DNA of 64,000 bases from Pseudoscleropodium purum (GCA_963969395.1 OZ017797.1:35402001-35466000); one strand, 5' to 3'. Shown: positions 45,635-56,926, counted from the stretch's first letter. Notes: generated from the sequence alone by a model not told the origin. Numbers and translations are program-made.

Positions 45635-48266
45635 ATGCAAAGTTTGCAAGAAGGCTTGAGAACCCTGGGATTCATAAATACACAAAACGTGCGGTTTGGC
45701 TCTAGATTACTGAACTTGAGTGTAGTGCTACCTGAAGAGCATCGTTGTGTTTCAGGAACTTGCGGAACTTCAACACATCACTCTGTCCGGACCTTGAACT
45801 CTAGGGATCGGCTCGTTATGGCCAACGCAGGGAAACCGCACGGGCTAGGAGAGATTTTAAGCGAAGGTTATGAGTTGACTGATCATGTTGTTGTAGACGA
45901 TGATCATACCTTCGACGGAAACAATGAAGTAATAGAGAAGCTCATCACTGGATTCAAGACTTTCAAGGAAGGAGTTTTCAAGTACGTAGTGTGTCAACTG
46001 GTTTTGCTTTATTCTTCTCTGTAGTCATTTATTGCAAATTGTTCACGACATAGTCAGACGTTTCTGTGCCTGAATATGTCCATGGCTGGAAATACTTCAA
46101 TTTAGTTTTACCGAAGTCCTCGAAGATTGTGATGTCGAACGAGAATAATCTGATTTCCGGTAACACTGAAATACTCCTGGTGTGTATGAAGTGCCCATCC
46201 AGCGCGGAATCGTCAGTTATTGATCATCGTAATACTTTTTTTAATTATGTGCAGACAGAATCCAGAGCTTTACGACAAACTTAAAGTTGGACAAGAGCCA
46301 AAGGTATTCATAATTCCAACCAAATCGCCACATCTTTACGTGATCCCGTCGTGTCTTTTAAACCTGGAACATCCGATTGATGAGTTGAAATACTAGTTTC
46401 CGATCTCCCTTGTTTGCGGGGAGCCGGGGATGCAAACAAGTGATTGTTTCTAGGGTCAAGTATCGATGGACTATTGTGGTTGCTGAGACTTTAGTGCTGG
46501 ATAGTAAATAGCTTACATGGAAGTAGACCAGGTGTTCTTGTGATTGTATGCATGATGCTCAGCCCCACTTGTCTGGTGGGTAGATGATGATGATCACATG
46601 CGCGGACTCTCGTGTATGTCCAACAATGCTTCATGGGCTGGAGGCTGGTGAAGCGTTCATCGTCCGCAATGTTGCGAACCTGGTTCCTCCTTGTGAACTA
46701 TCGGTAAGTATACTATGAGTCATTTTTGTGGTGTATGAAAGAATTTGGTAAGGGTTGTACTGCCTCTATTCGCATGTTACCCCTAGCTCATAATTCCCCC
46801 GATGGCTTGGTTTCACTCCCCAAATGAGTTGTGTAGTCCATCCAGCGTTGTATCATGTGAAGTCAATGCAACGGAACGAAGCGATTACAGTATGATTTTG
46901 ATAGTATTATGCAGTCCTCTTGTGATGGAAGAATTCGTCTACTTGATTTTTCAGGGATTGATAATAATTCTACTTGCCCTCCGTTCGAGAATCTCACTTC
47001 ACATCAATTCCCAGATTTTCTTTTTCACGGCCATGGCTTTAGGGCCAATTTTTAAATTTTAGATCGATGTAAACATGGAAGCCTAGCGAGTGTCACTTTG
47101 ATGGTGCCGAGAGTCTGATGATGTAGATATTCATTCCATTCTCCTGATGCTATCACCTCAAATTAAGAATCGGACTCAGTTTGCATTGAGGAAAATAATT
47201 AATTATTGATCAGGGTGACTGTACCGTCGCTTGTTCATTGCAGGGCGACCACCATGGAACAAGCGCTGCTATAGAGTACGCAGCCACTGTTTTGAATGTA
47301 AGTGTGTTTGGAAATTTCTCGTGCTCTAACTTGTACACTTCGTTGCTATTGCGGTTCGTCTCGATGATACTAGTAGCTGTAGTGAAGTAACTCTCAATTC
47401 TTACCTTGTTATGTCGTTCCCTCTGAATCCGCATTGCTTTTGCACGGGTAGCAAAAGCAGGGATAGCAAAAGCAGTATTGTATGTTTTTCACGCACTCTA
47501 AATCTGATAACAATGGCAGGTGGAAAACATCATTGTTATGGGCCATAGTAGCTGTGGCGGTATTAAAGCTCTCATGTCTCGAGATGACTTCACAGGGTAT
47601 TGTGTCTACTCCATGTATAATTTAGTCCTGTTCCAAATTCTTTGAGTCATAAGGGCTTCTATGCCATTGACATCATGATTGTCACGAAGCTTTGGTTATT
47701 AACGCAGATCTTTTTGGATTACTGCTCAAGGTCCTGATTTTCTCATGCATGTTGGCACTGCGTAGGGACTTCATTGGGAGTTGGGTTCATATTGGGATGC
47801 CGGCTAAGCAAAAGACGCTATCCCTTCTGGGACATAAGTCTTTCCTCGAGCAATGTTCCTTTTGTGAACAGGTAATAAATATTGTGGTTATTAACACTTG
47901 CTGCGATGTTTAGTGTACAATCTGATCGTGACCACTAGCGTATAACGCTTCATGTTATCTGGTTCATGATGAGAGCAGTAAAAGAAAATCACGTTATTTC
48001 ATTTACATTCGCTGGCGTTTGACGATATCTGAAGAATGACCTTCATTTCTTCGCTGATATCACTCAGTGTTTCTGACTTCATATTCTGGAATCATCAGGA
48101 AGCGGTCAATCTTTCGTTGGCCAACCTATTGACATTTCCTTTCATTCGAGAACGCCTGGAAAGTGGACGCCTGCATATATATGGTATGCATTACGACTTT
48201 GTGAAAGGCGAATTAACAAGCTGGCGAATTGAGCAAACTCATAAACTGACTGGAGTTCGTAACTAG
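45635..48266 (+). CDS. Beta-carbonic anhydrase, multi-exon
   Basis: Interconverts CO2 and bicarbonate with a zinc ion. Exons: 45635-45981, 46255-46303, 46584-46703, 47244-47297, 47520-47596, 47766-47871, 48099-48266; all introns are GT-AG and the frame is kept throughout. Key motifs: [26 protein letters not shown] (zinc Cys and the Asp/Arg pair), [38 protein letters not shown] (zinc His and Cys), WVHIGMPAK and [18 protein letters not shown]. Several junctions (before the GTSAAIEYA exon, before VENIIV and at CEQ/EAVN) fall where plant beta-CA introns lie. ATG 45635 gives 306 residues with a Ser/Arg-rich N-terminus that may target an organelle; ATG 45818 would give a 245-residue cytosolic form. 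An extra upstream exon is possible. No disabling change seen. Confidence 0.9.
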
Positions 48267-49013
48267 AAGAAAGTTATGTACCGGTATGCATTCATCTTTG
48301 CATTAAAAAATGTAACTTCATTCGATTGAGGGTTTAACGACGAGAATAAACCTGAGTATCGTTTAGGATGTGTACCATGTAGACAGACAACTATGGAAAG
48401 AGTCTTCACAGAAGTAGAATACATCTCAGGCGACCTTGCGTTCTCGAGAGGAGAGACTTAAAATCTATTTCTTCCCTCATGACCTGACTAGCTCACAAAG
48501 CAGGTTTAACGAATCACAATAGCAAAGAAATGTACAAGTTAGAGTTTAGTCTGCCACAGATGTGATGTACTTGATGGACAGACTTTGCTATTGGCATGCA
48601 ATTGTGGACATTGAAATCTCACTTTTTGCCAAATGGGAGAGTTCATCCTGTTGTGTGCACTGAGTGAATTACTGTGCTATCTCCCAATTTTGTAGTAAGG
48701 TTTATGTATGAGGCTAAAGCCTAAGGATATACATGTGCAAGAAAACACTTGTACTTTTCATTTCAATGATGTAATATTTGAGACATTTCTCTATAGTACG
48801 CTACGAAATATTGCCATTGCCTAGGAGACGTCGACTTCGTTGCTGGTGGTTGTCATCTCGATCGCATATTTGAATCTGTCTGTGCAAGCCTCTCGAAAGC
48901 AATATAATGGTTCCGTCACGGTTACCATAAATGTGGATTACAGATTGTTTGCAACCACAGCTAGAGAATCTGTGCTTTTGCTTCTGTTTCGTTGCTTGTG
49001 TTTCGTTTCTGCG
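48267..49013 (+). other. Spacer between carbonic anhydrase and CutC genes
   Basis: About 750 bp containing the 3' untranslated region of the first gene (an AATAAA-type signal within GACGAGAATAAACC near 48339) and the promoter and leader of CutC. No TATA box is convincing. The leader stays open in the CutC frame back to about 48840 but has no ATG before 49014. Confidence 0.4.
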
Positions 49014-50263
49014 ATGGCGGATTTCTTGTTGGAGGTCTGCGTAGACTCGCTCCATGGAGCCCTGGAGGCCGAAAGCGGAGGGGCAGGGCGCCTGGAGCTT
49101 TGCGGCAACTTGGCCAGTACGGGCGGAGTCACTCCAAGCTACGGATTGATGAAGCTCGTGAAATCCCGCGTTCAAATCCCCGTGCGCGTCCTCGTCCGTC
49201 CCCGCGCGGGCGACTTCGTCTACTCCGACCTGGAGCTCGACGTCATGAAGGCCGACATCGACACTGTCGGTCAATTAGGGTTTCAGGGAGTGGCAATTGG
49301 CGCACTCACACCGGCGCGGGAGATCGACATGAAAGCCATGCATCAATTGTTGCAGGCAAGGATGTGGTTATGTTTTTTTCAATTTACTACAGCCCTTTCA
49401 TTTTCATTTGGGCACAGTTAGGATTAATTTGTATCACACACTTCCCTTCGGTTCCGCATTGGGGTGCGTCCAAATTAGGGTTTCAGAGATGATTGACGAG
49501 AAATTGCTACAGCTGTGAGAGCCATGGACAGAGACCTCAATAATTTTGCAGCATTAGAACTACAGTTGATTCCATTTGGACATTCCTTTGTAGCAAATCC
49601 TTCAATATTGATTGGTTAATAAGGGGTTTCAGAGAAATCGACGTGAATGCTATGCATGAGTGAAATTTCTTCACCTAGACAACCATTCTAGATACCTCAC
49701 TAGTTTTGTAGCCACTTACTACATTTGATTCCATTGAATTCGGCTCATCTTGACACTTTCTGGTAGTTAATCCTAACCGTTAATTTGCTGAATTTCGTGC
49801 CTAAGAAAATGAAAATTTTTGTGGCTTGTTGCAGACCTGTCGGAAGCACCAGCTAGCTGTGACTTTCCACCGTGCTTTCGATTGTGTGGCGGAGCCTTTG
49901 AAAGCGCTCCAAATCATCTCGACGAGCTTGGGCACTCCTGTTGATCGTGTATTGACTTCCGGACAGGAACGCACAGCGTTGGAGGGCATTCTTCTTCTGC
50001 GAGATTTGGTGGGGAGTAGCGGTAGGATTTGTATTCTGCCGGGAGCTGGGATCACAGAAGCCAATGCCAGAAATGTGGTGAGGGAGTTGGGCGTCACGGA
50101 GCTTCATGGCAGTGTGCGAAAGGAGCTCCATGTTAGTTCTGAACGAAGTCTTTTACCGGGAGATGGGAATTCGGTCACTTGGACCGTAGATGCAAGCCAA
50201 GTGCAGGCCATTGTCCACCTTTGTCAATCTGCAGTGAATACACCCAACATCATCACCAATTAA
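49014..50263 (+). CDS. cutC: CutC-family copper homeostasis protein, two exons
   Basis: Exon 1 is 49014-49355 and exon 2 is 49835-50263 (TAA), giving 256 residues, normal for CutC, a TIM-barrel family linked to copper handling. Family motifs in order: LEVCVDSLHGALEAESGGAG and ELCGNL near the N-terminus, GGVTPSYG, VLVRPRAGDFVYSDLE, GVAIGALT, then in exon 2 LAVTFHRAFDCV, VDRVLTSGQ, ILPGAGI and VTELHGS. ATG 49014 is the first in-frame ATG and sits right before the conserved start. The only splice that joins QLLQ to TCRKHQLAVTFHRAF in frame uses CAG/GCAAGG as donor and GCAG/ACC as acceptor, a GC-AG intron of 479 bp. Exon 1 is very GC-rich. Biochemical role in plants is not settled. Confidence 0.93.
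49356..49834 (+). repeat. CutC intron containing decayed copies of the exon 1 end
   Basis: Phrases from the end of exon 1 recur inside the intron: TTAGGGTTTCAGGGAG (exon, near 49276) against TTAGGGTTTCAGAGATG (near 49477) and GGGGTTTCAGAGAAATCGAC (near 49622). GAGATCGACATGAAAGCCAT followed by GCATCA in the exon matches GAAATCGACGTGAATGCTAT followed by GCATGA in the intron. Two further blocks, CCTCAATAATTTTGCAG..GATTCCATTTGG and CCTCACTAGTTTTGTAG..GATTCCATTGAA, repeat about 150 bp apart. I infer two rounds of tandem duplication. Confidence 0.55.
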
Positions 50264-50494
50264 GCATCTTCAAAAACATCCTGGAGTGTTCTTTTCAGCA
50301 TAAATTAGACGTCGTGAAGTAACGTCTTAGTATAACATCATTCAAGGTTCAAGTTTTCCATACTTTTCAATGTGTTACACCTTGAAAGAACGCTTCTAAG
50401 GATTTGTTTCTCATGAATGATAGACTGTTGATTCTTAAATGCATGGCTGGTAACCATGGAAATCATCCCTTTTGGTATTGTATGACAATATCTA
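50264..50494 (+). other. CutC 3' flank
   Basis: Short 3' untranslated and flanking DNA between the CutC stop and the next transposable element. No clear AATAAA; TTCTTAAATG near 50433 is unremarkable. Confidence 0.35.
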
Positions 50495-50847
50495 CTTTAA
50501 CCCCTAAAGAACAAAGGCCTCTCTTTTGCCAAAAAACAATCAAAACTACCATTTCTATAGCAAAAAGTATTAAAATTTAAATTTAAAAAAAAAAATTTCA
50601 CATCTAAATGTAGGATCTTATGGGGTTAACAGGACGGTCAAATGTTTGGGACGTCCGGACGCGGACGTTGTGTTCATAACGTCCGCTGACATTCGCAATC
50701 CCGGCGGACGCAGCGTCCGCTGGGACCGCCCCGTCTGCCTGTCTGCCCGTTCGCCCCGTTTGCCTATCTCCCCGTCCGTCCTGTCCGCCTATCCCCTTGT
50801 CCGCCCCGATACCCGTTTGCCCAGTTACGGCCGTCCGATCGACACGC

Positions 50848-52664
50848 TGTCGGGTAGAGAGCGATCTGCCTCAGGAAATCACGGGGATTCTGGCTGCGGT
50901 TAGAATTGGCGCAGGAATGATCGTAACACTGTCTGAACAAAACGCTGTCGCAGTGAAACACTGTCGTAAATGTTCGTGAATTTGGTCGTTGAATCTTCTT
51001 TGCCGTCTCGGAACTGCTCCCCGTTGGCCTATCCTGTGATGGCTCTAAATGGGTCAGGGATTAGGGAATGTGATAAGAAACCACGGCTTCGGATGGGAAA
51101 AACGGGACAGCCAGACCACGAGCTGAGCTGTCCGGGGGAAAGGATCCTAAACTTCAAACCCACGGTGACCAGGAAGCGCCTTTCACCAGTGGGAACAACA
51201 AATAAGATCGACCATGTGGGCCATTAACCCCACTTCGCCGCCACAAACACAAAATGGAGCGCTTATTGGATAACCACGGCTCGCAACACGTTTACAATGC
51301 AAATTTGAAAACAACAAGCCTCCAAATCCGGCTAGGAATAACAATAAATGACAACAAGCCTCCAAAACCGGCTAGGAATGACAAGCCACAAGCCACAACA
51401 CACGATTCTTCTATCTTCAAATCTTCAGTGTTTTGGCTGAACTTCGATCATGCACCACCGTCACTCCAAAGGTCCGAATCAGGTGAGTGATAGCTTTTTG
51501 GAAAGCTAACACAAACTTCTACTCTCCCTCCAAATTTCAATTCAATCTAACACTCTGTCCAACCTCCATGGACTCCCGAAGTTTTGGCCCTTAAAATCAA
51601 GGGCAGCAGACCCTTCCTCACTTCGACACTCACAACTCACTCATAAATGCTCCAAATAACTCAAATGATAGCTTTTTAGAAAGCTAACAAACTCTTCTAC
51701 ACTTCCTCAAAATCTCAAAGCAAACAAGAGACCTGTCCGTCTTCTTTGGTCGATCGAAGTCTTTGCCCCTTCAAATGGGAGGCAGCAGACCCTCTTCCAC
51801 TCAAACAAGCACAACTCTCAAATGCATACTTCAAATCAATCAAGCAAGGACTTTTTGGAAACATCACAACATGATACACAAAATCTCCAAATTTCATTAC
51901 AAAATTCTCCACACACAATGATATCTCCCCCTTCAAACATTCGGTTCCCAATTCTCCTCCAAAACTCCAACTCCACACTACCAAACCGACTTCGGGAAAC
52001 TTCCCAAGTCTTTTCCTAGATGCCAAAGTCCCATATGGACCAGCCCATACCACTTTCACATGGGTGGACCTCCAAACCTTAGCCAAATGGCTTGGTTTTT
52101 ATTTTTCTAACTAGAAGTAAAACTTAAGAAAGAAGGTGAAACAGTCTTCACCTTCCAACTATGTAACAAGGCCAAATCAACTCAAATACTTAGTAAAATT
52201 CTAATAAGGGTAAAATAAGTAACGGAACTAGTTAGATGGAAAAATAAACGCCAAATGGTGAAGTGACAGGTCGATGGAGGTAACAAAACCGTTCGATAGT
52301 CGAAACCAGTCGCCAAGTCGTGGACTTGGTCGGCTAGTTAAAGTCGTCGATGGTTAACCGACCGGTCCGGGTTTCGATCCCCGTCGGGCTCGTCGACTGG
52401 TCCAGGTAACCCGCGGCTTGGCACTGCTAGTGAGGCAGGAAAATACAGCCGACCCGCTACCCTACCCCTGAGCTATAGTGACAAGATGCAAGCACCCCAA
52501 GATCGTTAACAAGCTCCCACATTGACCCCAAAACCGTGGTTCTCACCACGACCCCACCTTTTACTTGGTCATTTAAATTTTTAAACAACTAACCGCTAAT
52601 TCAAATCCAATCAAATCTAAATAAACACGCATTTTTACATAATGCAGTGTTTTGCAGCACGACA
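50848..52664 (+). mobile_element. LTR-like element, copy 2, nested in hAT MITE M6
   Basis: 1,817 bp, from TGTCGGGTAGAGAGCGATCT to GTTTTGCAGCACGACA, with the 4-bp duplication ACGC (50844-50847, 52665-52668). Ends, opening stretch, two degenerate units of about 179 bp (near 51602 and 51781, GGCAGCAGACCCT-like, with GATAGCTTTTTGGAAAGCTA before the first) and the tRNA-like block near the 3' end all correspond to copy 1. No gag or pol. The pre-insertion site is known from other MITE copies, so the boundaries are firm. Confidence 0.78.
52308..52556 (+). promoter_or_regulatory. tRNA-like Pol III block within LTR-like copy 2
   Basis: GGTCGGCTAGTTAAAG (52328-52343) sits where the A box would be and GGGTTTCGATCCCC (52369-52382) forms a T-arm-like B box with a seven-base loop. 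GGCTTGGCACTGCTAGTGA follows, exactly as in copy 1. The conserved position relative to the element's 3' end indicates an inherited component. Confidence 0.55.
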
Positions 52665-53637
52665 ACGCGGACTGATGTGGTCCGCATGATCTGGGCGTCT
52701 ACCCCGCCCGTCCGCCTTTCGACGGCGGGAGGGACACTGCATCCGTTGGCGTTCATGAAGACGGATGTCCGGGTTATAGACGCTATTTTGGGACGGACGT
52801 ACTAATTTGTCAACCCTGGGATCTTACACTTAACTAATATGAGAATGTGTGGAGAAAATTTTTGAATTTTTGACCACACAGATTGCAACTTTGCAAGATA
52901 TTTGCATTTAAAGTGAAAAAAACAAGTTTTTCAACACGCTGTGGGATTAGATTTCTTGACTTTGAATTTTTTTAATTAAAATTTTTGTACTACAGAGTTT
53001 TGAGCTTTAAATCTTTATAGTGGAATATTAAATTGAGAGTCTAGGGAAAAGGGAAAAATTCAAAAAATAATAATTTTTATCCTTTAAAAAATTATATAGT
53101 AGAAATGGATTTGAGATAGAAGGAAAATCTAAATTATTAATATTTCTAAAATGGAATTAAAATGCACTAATGCCGATGGTGAGATTGTTCTAAAAAGAAA
53201 ACTAAACCATATAGAACTTTATTTTTTGAAAAATTGTAAGAATTGCATTTAGAAATAAATTATGCAAGTTATTTTTTATAGAAGATGCTCTAATTGCTTT
53301 AAAAATAAGATTGTCCATAACTTTCTCATAACAAATCCAAAAGGAATGAATCAAAGTTTCTCATGCAAACAAAAATATAATCTATGAGAATTTTATTTTT
53401 TTAATTATAATTAAAATATTTGAATTTTTTTTCATACCCCCAATCCCTTATTTTGAGCTTTTGGGGCATAACTTTTGTTATTGGCACCAATTGAAAAATA
53501 AATAAATTCCCACAAAGTTAATCAATTTTTTTAACTTCAAAAAAAGATTTTAAAATCAGAAAAAAATTTCAGCCCATAGGTACCTACTCAAAATCCCATT
53601 TGTCCCCCAAAAGGACAATGGTCCTTTAGGGGTTAAA

Positions 53638-54849
53638 AAAATCAAAAATGCTCATTAGATGTTAAATTATGTGCATGATCTTCCCATTTTGCAAAAAATT
53701 CTAAGGATGAACAATTGCACTTCCATCCTACAAACAAAGATTCTTTGTCATTCATCAACCAAAAAAAGGCCACAGTGTCATCTCAACCGTCATTTAGCCC
53801 TTGAAGGACATAGCCCCCCATAACCAAGGTAGTCATCATAATGCTCTAATTATTGAACCAATTGGTGCATTTTTGTTTCTATAGTGAACAACTAAGCCAT
53901 CCATCTAGCATTCTTCAACCTCAACGTTGATTAAAGGTTAAGATGCATATGTGGCTAATTTGTGTCCTACTTATTGCATAGATTTTTTTGCATGCTCTTG
54001 ATACCACCTAGTTTATAGGATTGGTTTAAAATATAGTTAGCCTAATGGTATATCATGAGATATGTGGGAAATTTTGTTTAAATTGCGGTATTCCATATAC
54101 CATTTTTCCATTCATTTCTAGGATAGTTATAGATTTCAACTTACGTGCATGGTCTAAACATGAAAGTACCAAGTCTGTGTGGAATATTACAATTTTGACA
54201 AAATATCATTTATATATATTAAATGTATGATTGTGGATATCTACTTGAATTTATGGTTCAAGAACATGATGTTTTACAAATTATTTGTTTTAAAGAACTC
54301 AATACATTGATTTTTCTTCCAATTTTTTTGGATAAAATCACCATTTATAAGAATAACAAATTTTCACATATTTAAATATCAATCAATTATTTAATTTCTA
54401 AATTTGACTTGATAGTGGTAATTTGACCAAAAGATTATAGTTCAAGAAGTTCAAATTGTGAAAAGGAAAATAATTACTAAATGAATTTTCACACTATTCT
54501 TCATTGTTGTATGCATCTTCAATAGAAATTTCAAAGTAATTCAATATTTTTTTGTTATATTCACAAATTTTCATATTTTATTTGTTAGAGAAACAAATGA
54601 AATGTTATTCAATTGCATAAAATACATATATTTTTCATGGCAGGTAAGTGAATGTTCCAAAGTACTAAAGAATGCAGCATTTGAATACCATAGGCAAAAG
54701 TTAGAAAGGGTCAAGGTGTTTTTTTATACATGTTATAACATCATTTCTTCAACACACATATACATTGCATGTAAAAATGTATACCAACTAAAGATTGTAT
54801 TTATAAGACTACAACAAGTTTGGCTCTATCCACCTTCCAAACTAATTGG
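53638..54849. other. AT-rich spacer before the piggyBac relic
   Basis: No gene. It may contain the left end of the piggyBac element, but I found no TTAA-flanked CCCT-type terminus that I would defend. Confidence 0.35.
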
Positions 54850-56210
54850 ATGAATGAGGAGTGGAGCGAATATTATGAGGAGGGACATGGTGATGCATCT
54901 CTTGTGCTAGAAGAAGACTATGTATCAGCCTTTGAGGAATATATTAGGCCTCCTAGGTTTGAATACAAAGGGAAGGTCCAACAAAAGAGGACCCAAAATG
55001 TTGCACCAATGTTGAGTAATTTGTTAGGAAGTGAAGATGTAGATAAAAAGAATGATTCAAGTGAGGGAGGGTACCCAGACAATCCTCATAGTGTGAAATA
55101 TAGGTTTAGGGACTCAACGTGGTCACAATCAAATTTCACCTTTAGTCTAAGATCCAAAACATTTATAGGTGCAAAAAGGCCTAAAAGAGCTTTCAATACT
55201 ACACCCAATTTTATGCAATTACTTTCATTGTTTTGGCCTTGCTTTCTCTTGCGCAAAATAGTTGTAGAGAGTCATCATTATGTGACCACATCGGATGAGC
55301 ATGGAAAATCAAGAGGGAGACAATCATGGTTGCCTATGAACATCAAAATTTTGAAGGCCTATTTAGCAACTTGCATTTTGATGTGGTTGAAGAAACAACC
55401 AAACATAAGGACATATTGGAGCAAAGAAGGTACTTTTTTTGTCTTCAAATTTCCAAAATTTTGTCTAGGGTGAGGTTCAAAGCAATTACTAGATGTTTAC
55501 ATATCATTAGTCTGTCTACCTATGTTAGGGAGAGATATTTGTCCAACTATGACAAGATTGGCCAAGTGTATTGGCTTGTTTGTGACACTAGAGGTAGGTT
55601 CAAGTGCGAGTGGAGTTTGGGCAAATATTTTATGGTAGATGAAATGATGATATTATACAAAGGCTCCTATTGTAAGTCTAGGCAATATATGCCTAAAAAG
55701 CCACAAAAATGGAGAATCAAAGTTTGGTACTTTGAAGATTCATCATCAAAAAATGGTTTCAATTTTGAAATTTATTGCAAAGTCAACTATTGTAGAATTG
55801 AAGGAATAGCACCATAGTTTCATAAACAAGCTAATGTGGTACACAGTGTGGTGATAAAATTGTTGAATGGCCAAGAAGGAAAAGGCTGTGTTATTGTAAT
55901 GGACATCCACTTCTCAAACAGCATTGGATTATTTATGGAATTGGCCACACATGAGATATAATGCCACCTACACTATGAGGTCAAATTATGTGGGCCTACC
56001 AAGTGAATTGAAAACAATTCAAAATTAGATCCATTCACTTCAAAGTACATTGCATTGGAATATGCACAAATCTCTTGTCGTTGTACGTATAATGTGGAAG
56101 GACAAATGTTCAATTCTCCTAATCTCTACTCATGCATTGTCAATTGAGTTTCCATGTATGCCGGTACCTACAATTCCCCGTAGAAATGGGGCAATATGGG
56201 ATCTAGGGTA

Positions 56211-56926
56211 GTTGCAAGGAACACCTACTGTTTTGGGCTCAAAACAACCTTAGTACTAGAATATATGACTTTTGGAATAATTTTCTTAAATAAAATAAAA
56301 TATGAATAATTTGTAAAGCATTCAAAATAGTATTTGTGTGAAAATTCAGGCCTAAGAAAATTTATTTCTAAAAGTTATGCACAACAAAAGAGGCCTAGAA
56401 AAATACAAGAAAATAGATATTTTTGAATTTTATTTTTAGAAAATAGTTTTAAATCCAAATGATTTAAAGAAAAAAACAATTTTTTTTTACTTGAAGATGC
56501 TCTTTTTCAATTTATTTTCATCTTTGGCAAATAAAAATTGTGTTTTCTATATGTGTACCTAGGTAGTGCACTTTGAGCACAAGTAGAAGGTGGATAATTT
56601 GCTACTTTTAAAAAATCTCTTATGGATTTGCGTAACTTTAGAATAACTCTTTATATCCCAATTTTGACTTTCAAATTCGTATTTTTGGATTAGAAATAAT
56701 ACTAAAACCCCCTAAAATGGTCAAAGTAGACATCCAATCAAGGGCAATTGAAAAATAGTAAAAAAATTGAAAAAAATTGAAAAAAATTTATTGAATGTCT
56801 AAAACTACTACATATACTTTCCTTTCAAATTTAATAGAAAATGGACATATAATACAAAAGTTATGAGCCCAAAACTACTTGTCCAAGACCAAAGGGACAA
56901 AAAATAGGACAAGTATTTCTTGCAAC
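56211..56926. mobile_element. GTTGCAAGRAAC-type element inside the piggyBac relic
   Basis: Left end GTTGCAAGGAACACC and right end CAAGTATTTCTTGCAAC are inverted repeats matching those at 2215 and 3558. The interior (AATAATTTTCTTAAATAAAA, TAATTTGTAAAGCATTCAAA, GAAAATTCAGGCCTAAGAAA) matches 2790-2890 closely. It separates the piggyBac segments at about 55950 and 56970. Non-coding. Confidence 0.65.

Larger units (their letters stand above)
50621..52818 (+). mobile_element. GC-rich hAT MITE, copy M6, split by an LTR-like element
   Basis: Left terminus TGGGGTTAACAGG (mutated from CAGGGTTGAC), right terminus GTCAACCCTG, with the perfect 8-bp duplication GGATCTTA at 50613-50620 and 52819-52826. The MITE itself is only 50621-50847 plus 52669-52818, about 377 bp. 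The two halves join to restore the family sequence GTCCGATCGAC.CGCGGACTG, confirming that the 1.8-kb middle is a later insertion. Confidence 0.9.
50495..53637. mobile_element. TTTAACCCCTAAAG-family element, copy E6, host of a nest
   Basis: Left end TTTAACCCCTAAAGAACAAA and right end GTCCTTTAGGGGTTAAA are inverted repeats. After removing the nested hAT element (50621-52818) and one copy of its 8-bp target duplication, the element is about 940 bp, the same size class as copies E2 and E3. Its left end is only 230 bp from the CutC stop codon. It contains no gene. It is the oldest layer of three. Confidence 0.6.

Noticed and set aside
48801..49274. 157-codon antisense frame over CutC exon 1
   Set aside because: It mirrors the GC-rich CutC coding sequence on the other strand, which shows clear family motifs.
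17505..52826. CRISPR-like array from repeated GTCCG/CGGAC words
   Set aside because: The words lie inside dispersed hAT MITEs with target duplications in a plant genome; there are no regular spacers.
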